Shown piece by piece: positions 26,621 to 33,295 of a DNA stretch of 40,662 bases (positions are counted from its first letter, which is position 1; every line of letters starts with the position of its first letter). Source of the DNA: an uncultured Clostridia bacterium (lineage in GTDB: Bacteria > Bacillota > Clostridia > TANB77 > CAG-508); NCBI GenBank assembly GCA_947630235.1, contig CANRGN010000015.1, positions 1 through 40,662 of the forward strand. Direction: 5' to 3'. The translations under genes were made by a program, and so were the position numbers. A model generated the notes under the pieces. That model ran no database searches. It worked only from the letters and a program-made list of their open reading frames with translations, and was not told where the DNA came from.

Positions 26621-26860
26621 TTAATTATCATCTTCTACTTCAACAAATAAATCATCATTAAAAAAATCCTTTAATTCCATATCAAAGCCTTCACATAAAT
26701 GTAGGATTGTTACTACTTTTGGACTTGTACTCTTTCCATTCAAGAAACTATTAAGTGTTGAATATGAAAGTCCAGCTCTTAAAGAAAGTTTATGCATACT
26801 TATATTTTTACTATTTGATAAATCAACAATTCTTTGTCTTACTGCATCAGAAAGTTTCAT
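26621..26860 (-). CDS. XRE-family (Cro/CI) regulator, paralogue 1
   Basis: This is a 79-residue protein consisting of one helix-turn-helix domain (KLSLRAGLSYSTLNSFLNGKST) and an acidic tail. It is identical to the paralogue at 27235 in 68 of 79 positions by my count. The promoter has TTAACG and TATACT 18 nt apart and overlaps three TAACGA/TCGTTA half-sites, so autoregulation is likely. With its terminator and downstream repeat it forms a unit that occurs twice in tandem. Confidence 0.9.
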   Translation of the reverse strand: MKLSDAVRQRIVDLSNSKNISMHKLSLRAGLSYSTLNSFLNGKSTSPKVVTILHLCEGFDMELKDFFNDDLFVEVEDDN

Positions 26861-26887
26861 AATATACCTCTTTTCTATTTTTTTAAC

Positions 26888-26930
26888 AGTATACCAAAAA
26901 TAACGATAATTCGTTAACTATATATCGTTA
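26888..26930 (-). promoter_or_regulatory. Promoter and operator candidate of XRE paralogue 1
   Basis: The -10 box TATACT (26888-26893) and -35 box TTAACG (26912-26917) are 18 nt apart. TAACGA/TCGTTA half-sites at 26901-26906, 26911-26916 and 26925-26930 overlap them. Paralogue 2 keeps the pattern ACGAAyTATCGyTA at the same place, which suggests a shared operator. Confidence 0.6.
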
Positions 26931-27064
26931 TTTTTAATAAATACTTTTTATGATATATTACACTAAATTATAAAATTCATCTTTAATTGTTTACATACCA
27001 AGTTTGTAAAAAAATTCGTGAAAAGCTTTTATTTAGCATATTTACAAAGAACTTTTCTACTAAA

Positions 27065-27208
27065 AAACAATATTGGACATTTTTTATGTCAAAATGTTAA
27101 AATATATTGCAAAATCCACGTTAAATTGTTCGTGCACCAATTTTGACAAAAATTGTGTACAATGATTTTATTCAGCCTGTCTCCATAAATTATTCATACT
27201 GAATAAAA
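27065..27208. repeat. Conserved intergenic repeat, copy B
   Basis: This is the second copy of the element at 26405-26530. It ends with perfect TTTTATTCAG (27166-27175) and CTGAATAAAA (27199-27208) arms as at 11608-11655. It is bounded on the left by a GACAT..ATGTC palindrome and on the right by the terminator of XRE paralogue 2. Confidence 0.75.
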
Positions 27209-27211
27209 AAA

Positions 27212-27224
27212 CGACCTAAGGTCG
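27212..27224 (-). terminator. Terminator of XRE paralogue 2
   Basis: CGACC-TAA-GGTCG is followed on the minus strand by seven T residues, close to the stop codon of the second XRE gene. Confidence 0.8.
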
Positions 27225-27234
27225 CTTTATAATT

Positions 27235-27474
27235 TTAATCATCTTCTTCAACTTCAATAAATAAATCATCATTAAAAAAATCTTTTAACTCAATATCAAA
27301 TCCTTCACATAAAAGAAGTATCGTTACTACTTTTGGACTTGTACTTTTACCATTTAAGAAACTATTAAGTGTTGAATACGAAAGTCCAGCTCTTAAAGAA
27401 AGTTTATGTAAACTCATATTTTTATTATTTGCTAAATCTATTATTCTTTGTCTTATTGCATCAGAAAGTTTCAT
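27235..27474 (-). CDS. XRE-family (Cro/CI) regulator, paralogue 2
   Basis: This 79-residue single-domain HTH protein is a near twin of the one at 26621; most of the 11 differences are conservative, such as V/I, M/L, D/E and N/D. The recognition region SYSTLNSFLNGKSTSP is identical, so both should bind the same operator and could cross-regulate. Its own promoter (TCGACG, 18 nt, TATACT) overlaps related half-sites. It probably arose by duplication of a gene plus its downstream repeat. Confidence 0.9.
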   Translation of the reverse strand: MKLSDAIRQRIIDLANNKNMSLHKLSLRAGLSYSTLNSFLNGKSTSPKVVTILLLCEGFDIELKDFFNDDLFIEVEEDD

Positions 27475-27501
27475 ACTATCCCTCTTTTCAAATTTTTCTA
27501 T

Positions 27502-27544
27502 AGTATAACAAAATTAGCGATAGTTCGTCGACGTTTTTTCGTTA
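27502..27544 (-). promoter_or_regulatory. Promoter and operator candidate of XRE paralogue 2
   Basis: TATACT (27502-27507) and TCGACG (27526-27531) are 18 nt apart. TAGCGA at 27515-27520 and TCGTTA at 27539-27544 resemble the half-sites before paralogue 1. Confidence 0.5.
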
Positions 27545-27855
27545 ATTAATGATTTTTTTATTAAAAAAAATATTATTTTACAATTTTTTTAATGTTAAAC
27601 TATTGAATTTTCTTGAAAAATTTGAGTTAAATTTTTTATAGTAAAATTTTTGTTTTTATAATAATTTTTATACAAAATTAAATAAAAGCAAATATCCTTT
27701 TACCATCTAGGTCAAATATTTCTCCACACATTAAGTGTAAAATTAATGTAGGCAAAATAAAAAATATCTAAATTAATTTTTTCTAAAAATTATTGAAAAA
27801 ACATAGATAATCCAATACAATGTGAATTACCAACACAAAAGAAAGAATAATATCT
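27545..27855. other. Gene-free AT-rich stretch
   Basis: About 310 bp of very AT-rich sequence with no credible gene, tRNA or clear terminator. It separates the divergent XRE gene from the remnant at 27856. Confidence 0.5.
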
Positions 27856-27918
27856 ATGTTTAAAGAAATTGTAATAAAAGATGAAGTAAAATTCAATGAT
27901 TTAGAAAAAAATATTTAA
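27856..27918 (+). pseudogene. 20-codon fragment resembling the start of an ISLre2/UPF0236-type transposase
   Basis: MFKEIVIKDEVKFNDLEKNI followed by a stop resembles the first residues of UPF0236/ISLre2 transposases, which begin with a short strand and then a KF..LE motif. Nothing recognisable follows. The match is from memory and short, so this is tentative; a neutral short frame is the alternative. Confidence 0.3.
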
Positions 27919-27984
27919 ATTTGTATGTTTTTTTGGTAGTATGGTAATAAAGTTAATTTTATAAAAAAATTATTAGGAGGTTTT

Positions 27985-28695
27985 ATGGATAACAGAATTT
28001 ATTTAAACCAAACTATTGATGTGAAAATAGATAGGCCTATAGGTAGCAGCCATCCTAACTATCCAGATCACATATATTTAGTTAATTATGGATATGTTCC
28101 AAATACAATTAGTGGTGATGGTGAAGAAATAGACTGCTATATATTAGGAGAATATAAATCTTTAAAAGAATACAGAGGTACATGTATTGCAAAAATACAT
28201 AGATTAGAAGATGATGATGATAAATTAATTATAGCTCCAGAAAATAAAAATTACACCAATAGTGAAATAAGATTATTAACAGATTTTCAAGAAAAGTTTT
28301 TTAAAAGTGTAATAATAAGAAGTCAAAATTATTTAGAATTTAATAAAAATATTCCTGAATTATCTGTTACTAATTTAGAAAATAGTTTAAATTTTTATAA
28401 AACTGCTGGATTTAAAATAGAATATGACAGACCTGAAAATAAATTTTCATTTATAAGTTTAGGAAAAATACAATTCATGCTACAAGAAATTGCACCAAAT
28501 GGCAAGTGGGATGTATCTCCTCTTATACCTCCTTTTGGAAATGGAAAAAATTTTCAATTAGAAATTGATAACTTAAATGAAATATATACTAATTTTAAAA
28601 ATTCAAAATACCAAATAACATTTGATATTGTGGAAAATTGGTATAGACAAGGTAATTCACTTCAGTTTTTCTCTCTTTTTTACTTTGATTCTTAA
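27985..28695 (+). CDS. Fusion: class I-like inorganic pyrophosphatase domain + degenerate glyoxalase/VOC domain
   Basis: Residues 1 to about 114 match small clostridial proteins annotated as inorganic pyrophosphatase: IDRPIGSSHPNYPDHIYLVNYG, SGDGEEIDCYILG and an acidic DDDDK turn. From about residue 120 a VOC (glyoxalase/bleomycin-resistance) domain follows: IPELSVTNLENSLNFYKTAGF, FQLEIDNLNEIY and DIVENWYRQGN. The VOC end is abnormal: the usual FLVQDPDGYLLRF segment is missing and the chain ends SLQFFSLFYFDS, as if about 15 residues were deleted. Both parts normally exist as separate proteins. AGGAGG precedes the start. It ends one base from the decayed Panacea gene on the other strand. Confidence 0.78.
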   Translation: MDNRIYLNQTIDVKIDRPIGSSHPNYPDHIYLVNYGYVPNTISGDGEEIDCYILGEYKSLKEYRGTCIAKIHRLEDDDDKLIIAPENKNYTNSEIRLLTDFQEKFFKSVIIRSQNYLEFNKNIPELSVTNLENSLNFYKTAGFKIEYDRPENKFSFISLGKIQFMLQEIAPNGKWDVSPLIPPFGNGKNFQLEIDNLNEIYTNFKNSKYQITFDIVENWYRQGNSLQFFSLFYFDS

Positions 28696-28696
28696 T

Positions 28697-29098
28697 TTAT
28701 ATGTCTTCATTACAATGAATTTTTTTTATAATTTCATTTGGAATAATTTTATCTCTGTATTTTCACTTACCCGAAACTGCCCATGAAGTATCTTCTCTAT
28801 GAGTTAAATCTACTAATTCACCAGCACTAAATTTTCCCTATTTTTCTATTGTTTCATCAATACTATTAATATTTTCAACACCATATTCTGCAAATATAAT
28901 TCTACTTATTGAAGGCATTTCATAGATTCTTTCAGATAAGATTTATTCATAAGACTTTTCTATTTCTTTATATCCATATCCTTATATATTTTTCATATAC
29001 GCTTTTTACTACTGGTCCATATTTATAAGCATAAATCTCATCTTTATATAATTATTTATCATATTTACATAAATAATCCGCAAAGCATAAATATACTA
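28697..29098 (-). pseudogene. Decayed Panacea/DUF4065 (SocA-like antitoxin) gene
   Basis: Read on the minus strand with one frame change, the region gives LYKDEIYAYKYGPVVKSVYE, then GYGYKEIEKSYE, IIFAEYGVENINSIDETIEK, GKFSAGELVDLTHREDTSW and NEIIKKIHCNEDI. The pieces AYKYGPVV, YG..SA.ELV.LTH and W are the landmarks of the Panacea domain found in antitoxins and proteolytic adaptors. At least three in-frame stops and one frameshift break it, and its first part is missing where transposase sequence joins at about 29100. No toxin partner is visible. Confidence 0.72.
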
Positions 29099-29100
29099 AC

Positions 29101-29952
29101 CCAACTTTTTATTTCTTTTCCTTTTATTTTAATTTTTACTGTCTTTTGTAATTTAAATATTCCTTCTGCATCTTTTAATAGTGATTTATTATTATCTTTT
29201 AATCTTATTATGCTATGATATCCAACCTTTTTTACTTTTTTTATAAATTTTTCATTTAAATATATTGCATCTCCTACTATTATATCAATTCCATTTCCAC
29301 ATATATCTTTTAATTTTTTTATTAACTCTATTGCTACATTTGGTTCATATTCTGGTTTTCCTTCTTTTCCATTACATGTTATTTTTTCATATCCTAAAAT
29401 CAATCATGATCGTTTTCCAACTATTTGAGCAAACACATTTATTTGTTTATGATATTCTTCTTCAATTATTTCTTTTTTACCTTTTATATTTTTTTGAATC
29501 TTTCTTGTTGTTTTATAGCTATTATTCCAATCTTTTTTGGCACTCTCAAAGGTTTCTGTTCCATCTATTCCAACAACTACTAATCTATCTATTGTTCCTT
29601 GACGGTATACTTTATTTTCTTTAGTTTTGCGAATAATACTCTTATTAATATTTTCTAATTCTTTTAGTTTTAAATCTTTAATTCCATCTCTAAAACCATG
29701 CATTTTTGGTATAACTTCTTTTTTAGAAAAAATATTTTTATATTTTTTCTTAATATGCGTTTTTTCCATAATTTGATTTATACTTTTTTCTCTATTTAAC
29801 ATTCCTACAAACAACAATTTTGCAATTGTTGAACCTTTAATTTTAATTTTTTTACTTTTTTCTCTCGAAACACTATTCAATTTTTTATTTATATGATATA
29901 TTTTATTTATAAAATTAAAGATTTTTATTTCTTTAGTTTTTTTGATAATCAC
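29101..29952 (-). pseudogene. DDE transposase broken by an in-frame stop and truncated
   Basis: Two pieces in the same frame, split only by a TGA at 29404-29406, form a transposase of the IS4-like DDE superfamily. VVVGIDGTETFESAKKDW carries the first catalytic Asp and DIIVGDAIYLNEKF the second. The third catalytic residue is missing because the sequence runs into the Panacea remnant after GKEIKSW. The first piece begins with a basic N-terminal region (KINSVSREKSKK-like). The TGA and the 3' truncation make it inactive. Confidence 0.8.
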
Positions 29953-30284
29953 CTTCTTTCGTATATTTTTTTGTTCAAATATATTTTATACTAAAAAAGG
30001 GAATTATTAAAGAAAAAAACGGAATTTTGATTAATTTCAAAAATTCCGTTTTTTCTTTTACATATTTACTTTTGGAATTTTCAGGGAAAATTCCTGTTGG
30101 ATTTTAGTAAAAAAACTTAATTTTATTTTTAAAAGCAACTTTTCATTTATAAGAAATTTTATTTTACTATTTTCCTTTTTTAATATCCATTAGTATTTTT
30201 TTCTGATACATTTCTTATTGTTAAAGTTTGAGAAATATTTTCCCATCTATTATTCAATTTTTCTTTATATTTTTAAAATTAAAA
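29953..30284. other. Gene-free stretch with hairpins beside the transposase remnant
   Basis: It holds a strong hairpin (30009-30058) and a second 9-bp hairpin, GGAATTTTC with its complement, near 30075. On the minus strand at about 30185-30280 there is a short open stretch (KYKEKLNNRWENISQTL...) that could be the tail of a lost gene. No intact gene is seen. Confidence 0.5.
30009..30058. repeat. Strong hairpin next to the transposase remnant
   Basis: Arms of about 19-20 nt (AAAGAAAAAACGGAATTTT and its complement) enclose a 10-nt loop. It may be a terminator or the structured end of the insertion sequence; no second copy is visible at the other side. Confidence 0.55.
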
Positions 30285-30315
30285 AATCACTAAAACCATC
30301 AAAGTTCTAGTGATT
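30285..30315 (-). terminator. Terminator after the tRNA fragment
   Basis: AATCACTAGAAC pairs with GTTTTAGTGATT (one mismatch) around a 7-nt loop, with T residues following on the minus strand. It has the position of the natural terminator of a tRNA gene. Confidence 0.65.
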
Positions 30316-30321
30316 AAAGTT

Positions 30322-30367
30322 TGGATGCGGGAGTGAAAACTCGAACTTACACCCTTCGGGTTATGAG
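30322..30367 (-). other. 3' fragment of a tRNA gene (probably tRNA-Met, CAT), attachment-site scar
   Basis: On the minus strand the sequence reads from an anticodon-like loop CTCATAA through an extra loop and a TTCGAGT T-loop to an acceptor end CCCGCATCCA. The 5' half of a tRNA is absent, and the T-stem pairs imperfectly, so this is not a functional tRNA. A tRNA 3' end alone is what site-specific integration into a tRNA gene leaves at the far end of an island. No integrase is visible within the window. Confidence 0.6.
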
Positions 30368-30534
30368 CGCTTGATAAGTGATTTTGAGAAATTTTGTTAA
30401 CTTGAGTTTTTATTAGTTTTAATAGGGTTAGAGCAAATTGGTGCAATTATGAATTTGGTTAAATTAGGTCATTTTTTGCAATAATTGTCCCCAATTTGTC
30501 CCCAATAATTTTAATAAAAATGGAGGTTATAAGA

Positions 30535-30837
30535 ATGAAAATTAATGATATTTTTAATGATGAAGAAAGTAAAAATTTATTAGAAAAATGGTTAGAATTT
30601 AGAGAGGAAGATTTATGTCATATGGAGGAAGAAGATAAAAAACACTTGCTTAATTTTGATGATTATTCTAAGAAAATTTTGAAAAATACTACTAAAGAAG
30701 GTTATGATTATGTTTGTAAACAATTGGAATTTATGCATGATGACTTTATTGATTATTGTAGTCATTGGAATGATAAGTATTATATAGCTGGTTTTAGTGA
30801 TGCGATTAAGTTGATTTTAAGTGGATTAAAATTATAG
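30535..30837 (+). CDS. Small acidic hypothetical protein, 100 residues
   Basis: I do not recognise this with certainty. It is an all-alpha, acidic protein without membrane segments (EEDLCHMEEEDKKHLLNFDDYSKKIL) that ends in YYIAGFSDAIKLILSG, an ending reminiscent of small DUF6809-like proteins of clostridial mobile elements. The ATG at 30535 is chosen because GGAGG lies 8 nt upstream; the frame stays open to a TTG at 30496 with no ribosome site. It stands at the edge of the defence island, convergent with the HEPN gene. Confidence 0.7.
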   Translation: MKINDIFNDEESKNLLEKWLEFREEDLCHMEEEDKKHLLNFDDYSKKILKNTTKEGYDYVCKQLEFMHDDFIDYCSHWNDKYYIAGFSDAIKLILSGLKL

Positions 30838-30842
30838 TTATT

Positions 30843-30868
30843 AAAAGGCGAGTTAATTCTCGCCTTTT
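30843..30868. terminator. Bidirectional terminator at the end of the defence island
   Basis: AAAAGGCGAG and CTCGCCTTTT form a perfect 10-bp stem with a 6-nt loop between two convergent genes, with T residues on both strands. Confidence 0.85.
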
Positions 30869-30878
30869 ATAGCATTAA

Positions 30879-32186
30879 TTAAAAAGGTAATTGAGCGCCA
30901 AATAAAACATTCTCATCATATTCAAAATTGCTATATTTTTTTAGATCTATCTTATTCCAGTCCACATTAGATTTTTCTATTATTTGATTATTATCAAATT
31001 TTGCTTTCCCTCTGTTATATAATTGATTATTTTTATTAATATTTTCTAATATTCTTTCTATCTGGTTTTGTTGCATTCTATTTAAATTTGGTCTTATAAG
31101 AATATCAAAATTTGAATCTGCAGCATCATAACATATACTATTTCCAAAAGTCTCAATATATTTATCAAATAATAAATACTCCAATCCTTCTTCTTTTGCT
31201 TTCTTTTCAAGTAACTCTCTTGTATGTTTATTTTTAAAATTATATGAATGAAGACTATTTATATGTTCCTCAATATTTTTTGAAGTAAAATATGCTATTG
31301 ATTTATAATCATTATTTTTTTTAATGATAACTCCTATTGCAATTTTATTTTCCTCTTTCAAATAATTAAATACTTCAGGAAAATAATACATAAATTCCAC
31401 TAGATAGACAGCAATGCTTTCATTATCACTTATATTATTATATTTATCGCTTTCTTTTTGCATGTCTTCTATAATTTTTAATTTTTTTTCTTGCATTATA
31501 AGTATCAATAATTCTAAGTTAATTTTTCTATTATCATTACAATCTTCATTATCTAACTTAAATGTTAATTTCCAAAAATCTTTAAAAATACTTATTATCA
31601 TATTTTCAGGTATTCTTTCAAAATATTTCTTTTCTATATATTTTTTAAATTTTTCACTATCTTCAAGGAAATCTTCTCTTTTACTTGATATATCTTCCAA
31701 TAAGTTATTTGTTATTTTCTTTATAAATAGTGGTGGTCTTATAAAAATACCAATTAACATTTCCTTTATTAATCCTAATGTTTTTTCTCTTGATGGCCTT
31801 ATAAGTTCGTTATTTTGATTTAATGAAGGATGTGCTGAAAAATTTCTAACATTTTTTAAATCTTCTATATTGGTTAATACATATGGTTCTATAATATTAG
31901 TCTTATCTTTAATATTCTCAATTAATTTATTTTCCCATTCTGAATTCTTAGGATTATTCTCTCTCATTCTATTTATATCTTCCAATATTCCTTCTGCTAT
32001 TGAGTCTGAATAATAGTCTTTTAATTCTTCTAACTTGAATAATAAATCTGCAATTACAACAGAATATAACATTACTATTGCAGATCTATAGTTTTCATTG
32101 TAAAAAGACCTTTCTACTTCTTCAAAATATTCCTTTGTTCTTGGAAAATATATTTGTTCTTTTAATTCTGCTATATTAATCTCCAA
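30879..32186 (-). CDS. HEPN-motif protein linked to the type I restriction locus
   Basis: A 435-residue soluble, mostly helical protein. The first 125 residues look like a HEPN domain: a helix with YRSAIVMLYSVVIADLLFKL and a final helix with RNFSAH (R114-x4-H119), the Rx4-6H motif of HEPN ribonucleases and nucleotidyl-transfer partners. The remaining 310 residues have no recognised domain. The start is a TTG at 32186 with AGGGGGA 7 nt upstream. It follows the Fic gene by 39 nt and is last in the island. An RNA-cleaving or abortive-infection role is inferred from motif and context only. Confidence 0.72.
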   Translation of the reverse strand: MEINIAELKEQIYFPRTKEYFEEVERSFYNENYRSAIVMLYSVVIADLLFKLEELKDYYSDSIAEGILEDINRMRENNPKNSEWENKLIENIKDKTNIIEPYVLTNIEDLKNVRNFSAHPSLNQNNELIRPSREKTLGLIKEMLIGIFIRPPLFIKKITNNLLEDISSKREDFLEDSEKFKKYIEKKYFERIPENMIISIFKDFWKLTFKLDNEDCNDNRKINLELLILIMQEKKLKIIEDMQKESDKYNNISDNESIAVYLVEFMYYFPEVFNYLKEENKIAIGVIIKKNNDYKSIAYFTSKNIEEHINSLHSYNFKNKHTRELLEKKAKEEGLEYLLFDKYIETFGNSICYDAADSNFDILIRPNLNRMQQNQIERILENINKNNQLYNRGKAKFDNNQIIEKSNVDWNKIDLKKYSNFEYDENVLFGAQLPF

Positions 32187-32225
32187 TTTTATTCCCCCTA
32201 ATACACTTATATTGTCATTGTTGTT

Positions 32226-33167
32226 TTATAATATTTGATTTTTTAAATAATATTTTATCATTTCAGTATATTGATCTTGTGCATTTAAACAAGTATCTAT
32301 TAAATATCCTTTTTCTTTATTAGTTTGATATTGATTTAATCCCCTATAATAAAATAATTTTTCTTTATCTTGAATAATAAATGGTACTATATTATTTTTC
32401 AAGCATTCTTTAAATGCAATTATTCTACCAACTCTACCATTACCATCCTGAAACGGATGTATCTTTTCAAATTTTGCATGAAATTCTATTATTTCATTTA
32501 TTGTGATTTTATTTAAAGATTTATACCATTCTAATAATTTTTTCATATCTTTTTCAACATTTTTTGGTTCTGTAGTTTTTAAACCTCCAACTTCATTTGA
32601 TAATTTTTTATATTCGCCAATATTAAACCAATCTTTTCTACTATCTGATGTTCCTTCTTTTAATATTTTATGAAATTCCTTTATCATTTTTTCTGTTAGG
32701 TTTTTATCTGCCATATCTATCATATAATCCACTAGCTTAAAATGGTTAGCTGTTTCTAAAACATCATCTAAATCTGTAATAGAATCTTTTTCTGCTAATA
32801 GTGTATTGGTTTCATAAATGTATCTTGTTTGATCTTCTGTTAATTTACTTCCTTCAATATGGTTTGTATTGTATGCAAAAGTAATTTGAGTATTATGATA
32901 TAAATTACCTTTTAATTTCATATTTTTTTGTTCTCTTAATACCTCTAAAATATTAATTTTAGATATATCAAAAGTATCTTCTTTTAATAGCCCATCAATT
33001 GAAATGTCAAACAATTCAGCTAATTTTTTTAATGACTCAATATTAGGTTCTAATGTTCCAGCTTCATATTTTGAAATTGTTGCTGCTTTTACTCCTAATA
33101 TTTCTGCAACTTCACCTTGAGTCATATTTTTACTTTCTCTATATAATTTTATTTTTTCTCCTAACAT
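32226..33167 (-). CDS. Fic-domain AMP-transferase with N-terminal HTH
   Basis: Residues of about 1-65 are an XRE-type HTH (MTQGEVAEILGVKAATISKYEAG). The Fic core follows, with the complete active-site motif HPFQDGNGRVGR (about residues 236-247), whose His catalyses nucleotide transfer to target proteins. TNHIEG around residue 100 fits the inhibitory (S/T)xxxE(G/N) motif, placed N-terminal to the Fic core as in class II enzymes, so the protein should self-inhibit. The start at 33167 is chosen for its AAAGGAG; an upstream in-frame start at 33218 lacks one. An extended -10 TGGTATAAT just upstream gives it its own promoter. Fic genes often sit within type I restriction loci. Confidence 0.9.
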   Translation of the reverse strand: MLGEKIKLYRESKNMTQGEVAEILGVKAATISKYEAGTLEPNIESLKKLAELFDISIDGLLKEDTFDISKINILEVLREQKNMKLKGNLYHNTQITFAYNTNHIEGSKLTEDQTRYIYETNTLLAEKDSITDLDDVLETANHFKLVDYMIDMADKNLTEKMIKEFHKILKEGTSDSRKDWFNIGEYKKLSNEVGGLKTTEPKNVEKDMKKLLEWYKSLNKITINEIIEFHAKFEKIHPFQDGNGRVGRIIAFKECLKNNIVPFIIQDKEKLFYYRGLNQYQTNKEKGYLIDTCLNAQDQYTEMIKYYLKNQIL

Positions 33168-33295
33168 AATAAAAACTCTCCTTTTTACTACAATAATATT
33201 ATACCATATTATTTCCAAAAAAGAAAGTTTTTATTTAAATATTATACAATTATTTCTTAAATAGAATATGCAATAACTTCATACAACTATATAAT

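Noticed and set aside
27094..27175. Selenocysteine reading of TGA replacing Cys in repeat copy B
   Set aside because: No ribosome site, no SECIS-like structure recognised, and the frame is not proven to be coding at all.
27856..27918. Independent 20-residue peptide gene
   Set aside because: No ribosome site precedes it, and its sequence looks more like the start of a lost transposase.
29404..29406. TGA inside the transposase frame as recoded sense codon (also a TGA in the Panacea remnant)
   Set aside because: Intact genes such as hsdS end at TGA, and the Panacea remnant also contains TAA and TAG stops plus a frameshift, so decay is the simpler explanation.
30322..30367. Functional tRNA gene
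   Set aside because: No 5' acceptor strand, D-arm or complete anticodon stem can be found, and the T-stem pairs poorly.
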